A stretch of 45,259 bases of DNA from an uncultured Eggerthellaceae bacterium (GCA_947564425.1 CANOBU010000006.1:1-45259); one strand, 5' to 3'. Shown: positions 25,548 to 34,634, counted from the stretch's first letter. The notes: a model not told the origin generated them from the sequence alone. Translations and numbers: made by a program.

Positions 25548-26171
25548 ATGAGCGAACCATCCACCGACAGCCCCATGTACGGGAGCCTCGCAGACACGCT
25601 GCAGACGCTCTCGCGCATAATCAGCAACGTACCCGATGCCGACTGGGTGCCCTCCCTGGTCGAAACCGTGCAATCGCTCGATGCCTCTGCCCCTGGATGT
25701 GCCCGTATGAAGGGCTTCCTCGTCCAGCACGGGGACGATTCCCTCGACAGCCTGGTGCAATGCCTGGCCGTGGACTGGACCCTCGCCTTCCGCGGCATGA
25801 GCCCCGGACGGGGACCCAAGCCCCCCTATGCCGGCGCCTGGATGTCCGATGACGGCACCGGGGTCGAGCTCATGCTGGCGATAAACTCATGCTATGTGGC
25901 AGAGGGCCTCGGCTCCAGCGGAAACCACCTGAACCGCTACGACTACCTGGGCGTCCAGCTGGAATTCCTAGCGCACCTCTTCCGGAAGGCCGCTGCCGCC
26001 GAGGACGCGGGGGCTCAGGAGGCCTCATTGGAATCGGCCGGGAGCTTCCGAGACCGTTTCATCCTTCCATGGCTTGCAAGCTATCGCCAGCAGGTCGAGG
26101 AGCGCTGCCGCACAGATTTCTGGAAAGGGTATCTGGAACTCGTAGAAGCGGTCCTCGATGATATCCCCTGA
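25548..26171 (+). CDS. TorD/DmsD-like molybdoenzyme chaperone
   Basis: A 207-residue all-helical protein. Its last-gene position and its length match TorD-family chaperones that bind the twin-arginine leader and hold the apo-enzyme until the cofactor is inserted. The conserved region near RYDYLGVQLEFLAHLFRKAA (residues about 128-147) is the family's usual central helix. AAGGAG precedes the ATG. It should serve the enzyme encoded at 21115. Confidence 0.85.
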   Translation: MSEPSTDSPMYGSLADTLQTLSRIISNVPDADWVPSLVETVQSLDASAPGCARMKGFLVQHGDDSLDSLVQCLAVDWTLAFRGMSPGRGPKPPYAGAWMSDDGTGVELMLAINSCYVAEGLGSSGNHLNRYDYLGVQLEFLAHLFRKAAAAEDAGAQEASLESAGSFRDRFILPWLASYRQQVEERCRTDFWKGYLELVEAVLDDIP

Positions 26172-26183
26172 ATTTCCCCGACT

Positions 26184-26248
26184 GCACACACCGTGCCTTT
26201 TCAGGTCATTTCCCCCTTAGATGCGGCACGAAACCGAAGGGTGTGTGC
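26184..26248 (+). repeat. Long-loop inverted repeat after the TorD gene
   Basis: GCACACACC (26184-26192) pairs with GGTGTGTGC (26240-26248), with a second short GTGCC/GGCAC pairing inside. It lies 13 bases past the stop. It may be the operon's end, but it has no U-tract. Confidence 0.35.
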
Positions 26249-26280
26249 GAATGCTGTGCCTGCTGCGCTCCCCGAGCACA

Positions 26281-26310
26281 GCAGAAGGGGCCCCGGGAGG
26301 CCCCTTCTGC
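26281..26310 (-). terminator. Hairpin after the baeRF-type gene
   Basis: GCAGAAGGGGCC (26281-26292) pairs perfectly with GGCCCCTTCTGC (26299-26310), loop of 6, about 30 bases beyond the reverse-strand stop. There is no U-tract. Confidence 0.6.
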
Positions 26311-26338
26311 ATGCTCCTCTGCTCGCCGCCCGCAGCCG

Positions 26339-27571
26339 CTAGTTCCTGAAGATCGCGGCCACGCCGGTATCGCTCGGCATGGCATCGGCCGCCAGCACCG
26401 CGATGTCGGCATCCTGGGCGATGGCGGCCCGGGCGAAGGCATCGGCTATGTCGCCGGCCGCCGGGTCCAGCTCGTCGGCATCAACCGGATTGCGCGAACC
26501 ATCGAAGGCCACGGCCCCCGTCTGGCCGTCGAAGCTGCCGGGAATGCCCTTGCCCTCTTCCAGGAACAGGGTGTCCACCATGCGCTCGGCCAGCATCAGG
26601 CCGATCTTGTCGGGGTCGTCCGAAGCGGTGCCCTTCGATGCCTGGTAGCCGTAGCGCTCCTTCAGCTCGCCCAGCTGGCCGGCACGGCGCTCCTGCATGA
26701 TGGCCACGGCGCCGTCGCGCAGCTCCGTGCCGCTCAGGTTGCGGGCATCCTTCATGATCCCCTCGGGTATCAGCTGGGGGAAGGTGCAGATCTCGCGGAA
26801 CAGGTGGTCGTGCTCCGGAGCCGTCACCAGGATCACCGGCGCATCGTCGCCGCGCACCAGGGTGTCGTTCATCGCCTTGTTCACATAGCGGAAGAACTTC
26901 TCGGCCTCTTCCTGCTTCACATCGTTGCGGGACTTATGGCCATGGTAGGGCGGCTCGTGGTCCTCCAGGCTGTAATAATCCAGCGCTGTGGTCTCGCCGT
27001 CGAACTCGGGATAGGTCTCGGCGAAGTAATCCTTCACGCTCTTCGGCAGCGGCACATAGCTCACGCCGTTGTAGTCGCCGGTCAGCAGCGCGAAGAAATC
27101 AGCATTCAACAGCAGCAGCTTGTAGTCCATCACGTTGGCCAGATTGCGGATGAGCGGCTTCAGATAGTACTCGTCGCCCGCCACGACCACCGGTTTCGGC
27201 GCGAAGGTCAGGTTCACCACATAGGCATTCTCGTTGCTTATGAGGAAGGCCAACCCGGCACTGGCGTCGATCCACAGCGGCAGGTCCTCATGGGCCAGGA
27301 TGTAATCGAGGCGCTCGATCAAAGGCGCGATCTGGCTCTCTTCATAGGATTCCGCCAAACGGCGCCGGGCCTCGGCCGCCAGGTCCTTGAACTCGATGCG
27401 GTCCCACTCGTCGCGGCGCCCTTCGCGCTGGGTCCGATGGATGGGAACGTAGATCGACACCACTGGCTTGGTTTTCGGCACGAGGAAATCTTTCAGGTCG
27501 TACCATGTGCCCACATGGATGCTCTCGTCGAGTTCCCGCTGGCGCTCTTGCCTTATAACTGGTTTATACAT
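26339..27571 (-). CDS. baeRF-type (bacterial eRF1-like) protein
   Basis: A 410-residue protein. The C-terminal third ends in the MPSDTGVAAIFRN block typical of eRF1/Pelota-like domains, and the VDTLFLEEG block earlier in that domain also fits. The N-terminal half has VVSIYVPIHRTQREGRRDEW, as in the bacterial eRF1-like families. There is no GGQ motif, so it is not a normal release factor. Members are proposed to act on stalled ribosomes or in stress, but function is not settled. AAGGGGG lies before the ATG at 27571. It follows bfr by 54 bases on the same strand, so the two are probably co-transcribed. Confidence 0.85.
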   Translation of the reverse strand: MYKPVIRQERQRELDESIHVGTWYDLKDFLVPKTKPVVSIYVPIHRTQREGRRDEWDRIEFKDLAAEARRRLAESYEESQIAPLIERLDYILAHEDLPLWIDASAGLAFLISNENAYVVNLTFAPKPVVVAGDEYYLKPLIRNLANVMDYKLLLLNADFFALLTGDYNGVSYVPLPKSVKDYFAETYPEFDGETTALDYYSLEDHEPPYHGHKSRNDVKQEEAEKFFRYVNKAMNDTLVRGDDAPVILVTAPEHDHLFREICTFPQLIPEGIMKDARNLSGTELRDGAVAIMQERRAGQLGELKERYGYQASKGTASDDPDKIGLMLAERMVDTLFLEEGKGIPGSFDGQTGAVAFDGSRNPVDADELDPAAGDIADAFARAAIAQDADIAVLAADAMPSDTGVAAIFRN

Positions 27572-27625
27572 GATGGACCCCCTTAGCGCATCCCCGATAC
27601 TGCCGCTGCCGTGCTGTTCGCCGTG

Positions 27626-28099
27626 CTATTCTTCCGGCTTCTGGGTGGAAAGGAAGATCTGGATGCCCATCTGCTCGATCTGATCCTGCAGGTTCTCCAG
27701 CTCGTCCACATGGTTGTCCTCGTCGCGCAGGATGTCCTCGAGGATGCTCTTCGTGGCATTGTCCCCCACCTTCACCGCCAGGGCGATGGCGTCGTTGTAA
27801 TCCTTGACCGTCTGCAGCTCCATGCCGTGGTCGTTGTCGACCTGCTCGGACACGCTGGCGCCGATGGTCATGGCATTCAGGTTGGATACGATGGGCTTGC
27901 CGTCCAGGAACAGGATGCGCTCCATCAGCTTCTCGGCATGGTGCATCTCGGTCTTGGCGCGGCCCTCGAAATCCTCATGCAGCTTCCCGTAACCCCAGTC
28001 CTCGCACATCTCGGCATGCAGCATATATTGGTTGATGGCGGTGAGCTCGCCGGCCAACAGGTAGTTCAGCTTATCGATGAGTTCCTTGTTCCCCTTCAT
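27626..28099 (-). CDS. bfr: Bacterioferritin
   Basis: A 157-residue four-helix protein of standard length. Ferroxidase ligands Glu18, Glu51 and His54 are present, and the later ligands fit ILRDEDNHVDEL. Met52, the haem ligand shared between subunits, is conserved in EMHHAEKL, so it is a haem-type bacterioferritin rather than a plain ferritin. The ATG at 28099 has AAAGGA upstream; a longer frame to 28333 is not supported. It stores iron and detoxifies peroxide. A baeRF gene follows in the same direction. Confidence 0.94.
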   Translation of the reverse strand: MKGNKELIDKLNYLLAGELTAINQYMLHAEMCEDWGYGKLHEDFEGRAKTEMHHAEKLMERILFLDGKPIVSNLNAMTIGASVSEQVDNDHGMELQTVKDYNDAIALAVKVGDNATKSILEDILRDEDNHVDELENLQDQIEQMGIQIFLSTQKPEE

Positions 28100-28195
28100 G
28101 GCAGATCCTTTCTCTTCCATTCGCAACCGTCTGGGAAAGGTCGCATCCGGCGCCCTCCCCTGCCCTCTGGCATAATCCAATTCTAGGGTTGAAGG

Positions 28196-28224
28196 AAAAC
28201 CCCCCGGCATTGCCGGGAGGTTTG
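28196..28224 (-). terminator. Intrinsic terminator after the TRAP permease gene
   Basis: An 11-bp stem with one mismatch (28197-28208 with 28212-28223) has a 3-base loop. On the reverse strand it is followed by TTTTCC. It separates the TRAP operon from bfr. Confidence 0.75.
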
Positions 28225-28271
28225 TTACCGTCCTGCCATTGCGCCGCAACCGAGCGGCAAACGGGAATCGG

Positions 28272-30542
28272 CTAGGCCGCCGCAGGCCGCGGGCCGCCGT
28301 GGACCTTATGACGCGACCAGAACCATTGGGCAACGACCACAGCCGCGATTATCGCCACGCCGATAAGGTCCGAGAACGTGCCCGGATCCATCATCAGCAG
28401 GCCGCCGCCCACCAGCAGCAGGCGGAACAGCGGGTTTATCTTCGAGAACAGGTTGCCGTTCAGGGCCGCCGATATGCCGAAGAGCCCCACCAGCGAGGTG
28501 CAGATCACCTGCACCAGCTGCCACCAGGCGAAGGAGCCCTCCAGTATCATCACCGGGTTGAAGGCCAGGATGTAGGGCACGATGAAGGCCGCGATGGCCA
28601 GCTTGGCGGCATTCACGCCCGTCTTCATGGGGTTCGACCGCGCGATGGCGCTGCCGGCATAGGCTGCCAGGGCCACCGGCGGCGTGATATCCGCCACGAT
28701 GCCGAAGTAGAACACGAAGAAATGGGCCGCGATGGGGTCGATGCCCATGGCTATGAGGATGGGCGCCGTGGTGGATGCCATGATGCAGTAGTTGGCCGTG
28801 GTAGGCACGCCCATGCCCAGCACGATGCAGGTGAGCATGGTCAGCACCAGGCCCACGATGACGGCATCGCCCGCAGCGGTCACGATCACGTTCACCAGGG
28901 TGGAGGCCAGGCCCGTCACCGTGATGCAGCCGGCAATCATGCCGGCCATGGCGCAGGCCACGGCCACGGCCACGCAGCTCTTGGCGCCGGCCTGCAGCGA
29001 CTCGTAGGCCGCCGCCAGGGCCACCTTCGTCACGTTGACGAACACCTGCCCCATGGTCTCGCCCTCTTTGCGCTCGCGCAGCTCCGTCAGGAAGAAGTTG
29101 ATGTAGCCGATGACGAAGGCACCCAGGATGGACAGCGCAGCGGATACGGCCATGGTGCGCGCACCGCTGGCCACCAGCCACACCAGCAGCACCAGCGGGA
29201 TGATCAGATAGCAGTTCTTCAGCAGATAGGAGGCCTTGGGCAGCTCGTTGCGCGGGATGCCCTTCAGCCCCAGCTTCTTGGCCTCCAGGTGCACGGTGAT
29301 GAAGATGCCCGCGAAGTACAGCAGGGCCGGTATGATGGCCTTGGCCGCCACCTCGATGTAGGGGATGCCCATGTACTCGGCCATAAGGAACGCCGCCGCG
29401 CCCATGATGGGGGGCATGATCTGGCCGCCCGTGGACGAGGCCGCCTCCACCGCACCGGCGAACTCCGGCTTATAGCCCGTCTTCTTCATCATGGGGATGG
29501 TCACCGAGCCGGTGGTCACCGTGTTGCCCACCGACGAGCCCGACACCATGCCGCACAGGGCCGACGAGATCACGGCCACCTTGGCCGCGCCGCCCGATGA
29601 CCAGCCCGCCAACCTATTGGCCAGCGAGATGAAGAAGGCCGCGATGCCGGTGCGCTCCAGGAACGCGCCGAATATGATGAACAGCACGATATAGGTATAG
29701 CAGACGTTCACCGGCGTGCCGATGAGGCCGTCGGTGGTGTAGAACAGCGTGAACACCACCTGGCGCAGGGCCAGGAACGGCGTGAGGCCGTGGTCGAACT
29801 GCCACCAGAACGCATACACGATGAGGGCGAACACCACCACGATGATGGGGAGCCCCACGCAGCGGCGGCAGAGCTCGGCCACCACCAGGATGCCGATGAC
29901 GCCCACGGCGATCTGCAGGGGCTGCAGCCGCTGGCCCATATGGATCACATCGAGCGCATTGAAGGCGAAATAGAAGAAGCAGGCCGCACCCACCGCCATG
30001 ATGGCGATGTCGTACCAGGGGATGTAGTTCACGCGCACCCTGCCCTTGCGGGCCGGGTACATGAGATAGCCGATCACCACGATGAGCCCCACGAACAAGG
30101 TGAGCTTCGTCTGGGGCAATGCGGTCGAGAACAGCGTCATCCAGATGCAGTAGACAGAGAAGGCTGCCATGAGAACCGAGATGACCACCTTGGGAATGCC
30201 CTCCCAGATGCGCGTGTTCGACTCGCGGTCGTACTTGCGCATGATCTCGTCCACCTCGGCAGCGGAATCGCCCGCATCACGCAGCTCCTCTTTGGCTACG
30301 GCAGCCTCGCCGGTGCCCCGCGAGCTGTCCTCCAGCATAGAGCCCAGCGTCTCGCCGTCGGCCTCGGCCGCCATGGTGGCCGCCGCATCGGCTGCCTCGA
30401 TGGCCTCCCGAGCCCCGGGCGCCGCCTCGGCCGCATCGGCCACATCGAGGGAAGCCGCCACATCGGCGCCATCGGCTGGCTCTGCCACCAGGGAATACTC
30501 GCCTGAATCCTTCGTTCCGTATTTCTTCTTGAACAGTCCCAC
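28272..30542 (-). CDS. Fused TRAP transporter permease (4TM/12TM)
   Basis: A protein of 756 residues from the GTG at 30542, which has GGAG 7 bases upstream; the ATG at 30560 has no ribosome site. Residues 1 to about 105 are an acidic, alanine-rich, probably cytosolic extension. The rest is a fused small and large TRAP permease with many membrane segments and conserved glycine-rich runs such as SSALCGMVSGSSVGNTVTTG and GGQIMPPIMGAAAF. It imports an organic acid using a sodium gradient. The TAXI-type binding protein is encoded upstream on the same strand. The ligand is not known. The long N-terminal extension is unusual for the family. Confidence 0.93.
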   Translation of the reverse strand: MGLFKKKYGTKDSGEYSLVAEPADGADVAASLDVADAAEAAPGAREAIEAADAAATMAAEADGETLGSMLEDSSRGTGEAAVAKEELRDAGDSAAEVDEIMRKYDRESNTRIWEGIPKVVISVLMAAFSVYCIWMTLFSTALPQTKLTLFVGLIVVIGYLMYPARKGRVRVNYIPWYDIAIMAVGAACFFYFAFNALDVIHMGQRLQPLQIAVGVIGILVVAELCRRCVGLPIIVVVFALIVYAFWWQFDHGLTPFLALRQVVFTLFYTTDGLIGTPVNVCYTYIVLFIIFGAFLERTGIAAFFISLANRLAGWSSGGAAKVAVISSALCGMVSGSSVGNTVTTGSVTIPMMKKTGYKPEFAGAVEAASSTGGQIMPPIMGAAAFLMAEYMGIPYIEVAAKAIIPALLYFAGIFITVHLEAKKLGLKGIPRNELPKASYLLKNCYLIIPLVLLVWLVASGARTMAVSAALSILGAFVIGYINFFLTELRERKEGETMGQVFVNVTKVALAAAYESLQAGAKSCVAVAVACAMAGMIAGCITVTGLASTLVNVIVTAAGDAVIVGLVLTMLTCIVLGMGVPTTANYCIMASTTAPILIAMGIDPIAAHFFVFYFGIVADITPPVALAAYAGSAIARSNPMKTGVNAAKLAIAAFIVPYILAFNPVMILEGSFAWWQLVQVICTSLVGLFGISAALNGNLFSKINPLFRLLLVGGGLLMMDPGTFSDLIGVAIIAAVVVAQWFWSRHKVHGGPRPAAA

Positions 30543-30562
30543 GTCCTTACTCCGCTCCATCG

Positions 30563-30599
30563 AGAAGTCGCAATGGAGGCATCCCCCATTGCGACTTCT
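30563..30599 (-). terminator. Attenuator-like hairpin between TAXI and TRAP genes
   Basis: A perfect 14-bp stem (30563-30576 with 30586-30599) with a 9-base loop lies between the binding-protein and permease genes. It may stabilise the upstream message or reduce readthrough, giving more binding protein than permease. Confidence 0.6.
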
Positions 30600-30676
30600 G
30601 CTTTACGCACTATGTCGGTTCCGCACCGCCGGGCCCGGCGCAGGGCGCAGGCCCGAGCAGTCGCGATCCGCCGTTA

Positions 30677-31705
30677 TTACTGCTCGTCGAAGTACTTGGC
30701 CGCACCGGGGTGATAGGGCACCGTGGTGACGGAGGCAGCCTTCTCCTTGGAAAGCTCGCTGTACTTGGCATGGGCGGCAGCGGCCGTCTCGTCATCGGCG
30801 CTGGCGAAGATGTCCGCGACGAAGTTGTACACGTCGTCCTCGGGCACGTCGTTGGCAGCCAGGATGACGGCGCTCACGGCCACGGTCATGGTGTCGGTGT
30901 CAACACCGGCATAGGTGCCGGCCGGGATGACGGCCTCCACGTAGTAGGGGCTCTCGGCGATCAGGGCATCGATGTGCTCCTGGTCAAGCGACACCAGGTA
31001 GGCCTGCTGCGACGTGGACAGGTCGGTGATAGCCGTGGTGGGCGCACCGGCCACGATGAAGGCGGCGTCGATCTGGTCGTTCTTCAGGGCATCGGCGGAA
31101 TCGGCGAAGCTCTGGTAGGTCGGGGTGATGTCCTGCTCGGTGATGCCGTAGGCACCCAGGATATCGATGGCGTTGAAGTACACGCCGGAGTTCGGGGCGC
31201 CGATGGAGACGCGCTTGCCGGCCAGGTCGGCCACGGTCTTGATCTCGGGGTTGCAGGTCACGATCTGCACCTGCTCGTCGTACAGGGCGGCCACGGTGGA
31301 GAAGTTCGTGATGGGCTGGCCCTCGAACAGATTGGTGCCGTCATAGGCGTAGGCCATCACGTCGGACTGGCAGAAGGCCAGCTCGGCCAGGCCGTCGGCC
31401 AGCGACTCCACGTTGGCCTTGGAGCCGTCGCTGGTCAGGGCCACGATATCCACGCCGGCGTTGTTGGTGGCATGGTTGGCCAGCACCTGGCCGAAGCCGT
31501 AGTAGGTGCCGGACTGGCCGCCGGTGACGAAGCGCAGCTCGGAGCTGCTGGCGGCAGCCGTAGACGATGCGCTCTCGGAAGCGGCGGCGGACGAAGCCGC
31601 AGCGCTGCTGCTGGCGGAGTTGCCCGAAGAGCAGCCGACCAGAGCGAAGCTCAGGGCCAGCGCGGCAACGATGCCGATAAAGCTTTTCCTCGTAAGACTC
31701 TTCAT
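30677..31705 (-). CDS. TAXI-family TRAP solute-binding lipoprotein
   Basis: A 342-residue exported lipoprotein. The signal peptide ends in the lipobox LVGC (Cys25), then a Ser/Ala-rich linker runs to about residue 55. The mature domain opens with LRFVTGGQSGTYYGFGQVLA, typical of TAXI binding proteins, and includes KRVSIGAPNSGVYFNAIDIL. It captures the substrate for the permease encoded downstream. The substrate of this group is often glutamate or another dicarboxylate, but that cannot be set here. Confidence 0.93.
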   Translation of the reverse strand: MKSLTRKSFIGIVAALALSFALVGCSSGNSASSSAAASSAAASESASSTAAASSSELRFVTGGQSGTYYGFGQVLANHATNNAGVDIVALTSDGSKANVESLADGLAELAFCQSDVMAYAYDGTNLFEGQPITNFSTVAALYDEQVQIVTCNPEIKTVADLAGKRVSIGAPNSGVYFNAIDILGAYGITEQDITPTYQSFADSADALKNDQIDAAFIVAGAPTTAITDLSTSQQAYLVSLDQEHIDALIAESPYYVEAVIPAGTYAGVDTDTMTVAVSAVILAANDVPEDDVYNFVADIFASADDETAAAAHAKYSELSKEKAASVTTVPYHPGAAKYFDEQ

Positions 31706-31797
31706 AGAACGATCTTCCTTTCCCTCCTGCGGCCGAACGGCCTGCTACCTTCCAACCATGCCATCCGGTCTGCATTCCTTCGACATGAGATTTCCGT

Positions 31798-31826
31798 ATT
31801 ATAGCCCGTACTTCAGCGGACTAAAG
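31798..31826 (-). promoter_or_regulatory. Promoter for the TAXI-TRAP operon
   Basis: A perfect TATAAT on the reverse strand (31803-31798) lies about 93 bases before the TAXI start. A weak CTTTAG or TTTAGT is near the right distance for a -35. Confidence 0.5.
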
Positions 31827-31895
31827 CAGAAATCGCCCGCAGGGCCCCAATCCCTCCGGTTTTTTCGCCCAGCGGCTATGCGGCGGCGCCGGCGC

Positions 31896-32654
31896 CTACT
31901 TGGCTTTCCCCTGGTTAGCCACCTTGTTTATCTTCGCCTCGATGACGGCCGGGTCGCCCAGGTACTCCTTCGACAGCACGTTCATATCCTTGTCGAAGGT
32001 GTACACCAGCGGCACCCCCGTGGGGATGTTCAGCGATACGATCTCGTCCTCGCCCAGGCCGTCGAACTGCTTCACCAGCGAGCGCAGGGAGTTGCCATGG
32101 GCGGCGATGAGCACCCGCTTGCCCGCCTTCATCTGGGGCAGGATCTCCTCCTGGAAATAGGGCCAGGTGCGGGCGATGTTGTCCTTCAGGCACTCGGCAT
32201 AGGGCACATCGGCCGGGTCCAGGCCGCGGTAGGCGGCGCAGCCGTGGGCGTCGCGTTCGTCGCCCGGCTCCAGCGCGGGGGGGCGCGTGTCGAAGCTGCG
32301 GCGCCATATCCTCACCTGGTCCTCGCCGTACTTCGCCGCCGTCTCGGACTTGTTCAGCCCCTGCAGGGCGCCGTAATGGCGCTCGTTCAGGCGCCATGAT
32401 TTCACCACCGGCAGCCAGGCGCGGTCCAGGCCGTCCAGGACGATCTGCAGCGTATGGATGGCGCGCTTCAGATAGCTGGTGTAGCACAGGTCGAAATCGT
32501 AGCCGGCCTCCTTCAGGGCCGCCGCGCCCTCCCGGGCCTCCTGGCGCCCGGCATCGGAGAGGTCCACATCGGCCCAGCCGGTGAACAGGTTCTGCTTGTT
32601 CCATTCGCTCTCGCCATGGCGGATAAGCACCAGGGTCATCGTATCTTCTGCCAT
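31896..32654 (-). CDS. gpmA: 2,3-bisphosphoglycerate-dependent phosphoglycerate mutase
   Basis: A 252-residue enzyme of glycolysis that interconverts 3- and 2-phosphoglycerate. The catalytic block [10 protein letters not shown] holds the phosphorylated histidine, and the second histidine lies in [21 protein letters not shown] and [17 protein letters not shown] are typical of the cofactor-dependent type. The length is normal. AAGGAG precedes the ATG at 32654. Confidence 0.97.
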   Translation of the reverse strand: MAEDTMTLVLIRHGESEWNKQNLFTGWADVDLSDAGRQEAREGAAALKEAGYDFDLCYTSYLKRAIHTLQIVLDGLDRAWLPVVKSWRLNERHYGALQGLNKSETAAKYGEDQVRIWRRSFDTRPPALEPGDERDAHGCAAYRGLDPADVPYAECLKDNIARTWPYFQEEILPQMKAGKRVLIAAHGNSLRSLVKQFDGLGEDEIVSLNIPTGVPLVYTFDKDMNVLSKEYLGDPAVIEAKINKVANQGKAK

Positions 32655-32790
32655 CGGGCACTCCTTCCCGTCGCGTGTGCAACATCCCTATGATACTTCA
32701 ACGCACCGATGCAAGGCGCCGGGAGCCCGCACCGCTCGCGGCGCTAATGGCACCGCTGGGATATTTCCAGCCCCGGCAGGCTGGCGGCCA

Positions 32791-32819
32791 TTCAAAATCA
32801 AGGGCGCATTTTCAATGAT
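32791..32819 (+). promoter_or_regulatory. Possible promoter for the glycine riboswitch transcript
   Basis: TTCAAA (32791-32796) and AATGAT (32814-32819) are 17 bases apart. Each matches consensus at four of six bases. The predicted start, near 32826, is just ahead of the aptamer. Confidence 0.35.
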
Positions 32820-32855
32820 GCTTTCGGAATGCCGCGGCAGACCGGAAGCGGAGAA

Positions 32856-32940
32856 AACTCTGGAGAACTCTTAAGTGAGTGCCGAAGGTGCAAGGCACGG
32901 CCCCGGCCGAGCCGAATCTCTCAGGCAAACGGACAGAGGT
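32856..32940 (+). ncRNA. Glycine riboswitch, single aptamer
   Basis: The conserved glycine aptamer core is visible: GGAGAACTC near the 5' side, GCCGAAGGTGCAA at 32881-32893, and TCTCAGGCAAACGGACAGAG at 32919-32938. CTCTG (32858-32862) closes with CAGAG (32934-32938). A second aptamer does not follow; the rest is a leader of about 77 bases to the GTG at 33018. TTTTCCCC (32971-32978) can pair with the GGGGAAA (33009-33015) that covers the ribosome site. A small hairpin CTCGC/GCGAG is inside. The platform therefore seems to act on translation. Whether glycine turns the gene on or off is not clear from sequence. Confidence 0.88.
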
Positions 32941-33017
32941 TGCATGCCCGACCATGCTCGCCGTGCACTGTTTTCCCCAGGGTCTTCTCGCCGATGCGAG
33001 GATTGAGAGGGGAAACC

Positions 33018-34556
33018 GTGGAAGAGATACTGCTCGGCATCGTCACCACCATCAACAACTACCTGTCGAACTACGTGCTCATCATATTGCTGCTGGGCAT
33101 GGGCGTGTGGTTCACCGTGCGCACCAAGGGCATCCAGTTCCGCTGCTTCGGCGAGGGCTGGCGGCGCATATTCGGTGACTTCAGCTTCCGCGGGGGCAAG
33201 CAGGGCGGCGGCATGACGTCGTTCCAGGCCCTGGCCACCGCCATCGCCGCCCAGGTGGGCACCGGCAACATCGTGGGCGCCTGCGGGGCCATCATCGTCG
33301 GCGGCCCCGGGGCCATCTTCTGGATGTGGATCATCGCGCTTCTGGGCATGGCCACCAACTACGCCGAGGCGGTCATGGCGCAGAAGACGCGCGTGGTCGA
33401 CGCCGACGGCTCGGTCCACGGCGGCCCCGTCTACTATATAACCTCCGTGTTCAAGGGCGCGGGCGGCAAGTTCCTGGCCGGCTTCTTCGCCGTGGCCATA
33501 ATCCTGGCCCTGGGCTTCATGGGCTGCATGGTGCAGTCGAACTCCATCGCCGAGACCATGAACAACGCCTTCGGCATCCCCACATGGGCTATCGGCATCG
33601 TGATCGTGGTGCTCGCCGGCTTCGTGTTCGTGGGCGGCGTGTCGCGCTTGGCGGCGGTCACCGAGAAGATCGTGCCCATCATGGCGCTGCTGTACGTGCT
33701 CGGCTCGATCGTGCTGCTCATCATGAACGCGCCGGCCATCCCGGCCACCTTCGCGCTCATCTTCGAGTGCGCCTTCAACCCCGAGGCCACGGTCGGCGGC
33801 GCGACGTTCGGCATCATCGCGGCCATCAGCCAGGGCGCGAAGCGCGGCCTGTTCAGCAACGAGGCCGGCATGGGCTCCACCCCGCACGCGCATGCGCTCG
33901 CCGAGGTGAAGAATCCGCACGAGCAGGGCACCGTCGCTATGATCGGCGTGTTCGTCGACACCATCGTCGTGGTCACCATGACGGCGCTGGTGGTGCTGTC
34001 CAGCATGTATGTGGGCGACGGCGCGCTGGCCACGGGCGACTACGCGGCGCTCACCGCTGACTCCATCACCAAGACCAACATCGCGCAGCTGGCGTTCGGC
34101 GCATCCTTCGGCTCGGACATCGGCGCCTGGTTCGTGGCCATCTGCCTGCTGTTCTTCGCCTTCTCCACCATCCTGTCCTGGAACCTGTTCGCCAAGCTGA
34201 ACGTGGAATGGCTCTTCGGCAAGAAGGGCGTGCTGCCCTTCACCGTGATCGCCCTCGTCTTCATCTTCATGGGCTCGCTGCTGTCGAACGACCTCGTATG
34301 GGAGCTGGCTGACATGTTCAACCAGCTGATGGTCATCCCCAACGCCATCGCGCTGTTCGCCCTCAGCGGCGCCGTGCTGGCCATCGCCAATGCCAAGCAC
34401 GACAAGAAGGCGCTCGACGTGCACGAGGAGCACGCGCAGGAGAAGGCCTGGGCCCAGGCCGAGCGCGCCGCCGAGCGCGGGCTGCAGCAGGCCGAGGACT
34501 CCGCCACCGCCGATATCCTGGAGGAGCGCGGGGATTTCCCCTCTGTTAAGAAATAG
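33018..34556 (+). CDS. Sodium/alanine (or glycine) symporter, AGCS family, copy 1
   Basis: A 512-residue membrane transporter. Family signatures include GTGNIVGACGAIIVGGPGAI and KRGLFSNEAGMGSTPHAHAL. It is expected to import alanine, glycine or similar amino acids with sodium. The GTG at 33018 has GAGAGGGG upstream, which the riboswitch leader can mask. The glycine aptamer makes glycine the likely regulatory ligand and a plausible substrate. An unrelated long C-terminal charged tail is shared with copy 2. Codons for residues about 22-128 are identical to copy 2. Confidence 0.95.
   Translation: MEEILLGIVTTINNYLSNYVLIILLLGMGVWFTVRTKGIQFRCFGEGWRRIFGDFSFRGGKQGGGMTSFQALATAIAAQVGTGNIVGACGAIIVGGPGAIFWMWIIALLGMATNYAEAVMAQKTRVVDADGSVHGGPVYYITSVFKGAGGKFLAGFFAVAIILALGFMGCMVQSNSIAETMNNAFGIPTWAIGIVIVVLAGFVFVGGVSRLAAVTEKIVPIMALLYVLGSIVLLIMNAPAIPATFALIFECAFNPEATVGGATFGIIAAISQGAKRGLFSNEAGMGSTPHAHALAEVKNPHEQGTVAMIGVFVDTIVVVTMTALVVLSSMYVGDGALATGDYAALTADSITKTNIAQLAFGASFGSDIGAWFVAICLLFFAFSTILSWNLFAKLNVEWLFGKKGVLPFTVIALVFIFMGSLLSNDLVWELADMFNQLMVIPNAIALFALSGAVLAIANAKHDKKALDVHEEHAQEKAWAQAERAAERGLQQAEDSATADILEERGDFPSVKK
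33082..33400 (+). repeat. 319-bp tract identical to copy 2 of the symporter
   Basis: This tract matches 34699-35017 without a single difference, offset 1617. Flanking sequence diverges at once, including at synonymous positions. Explained best by gene conversion after duplication. Confidence 0.95.
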
Positions 34557-34634
34557 CCGCGCGGGAAGGCGGCAGCGGTATCATGCAGGAACCGGAGGCG
34601 CCGCGACCCCCGGCAGGAAGGAAAGGAAACCGCC

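Noticed and set aside
32941-33017. Second glycine aptamer downstream of the first
   Set aside because: The conserved core motifs are absent; the region forms hairpins that overlap the ribosome site instead.
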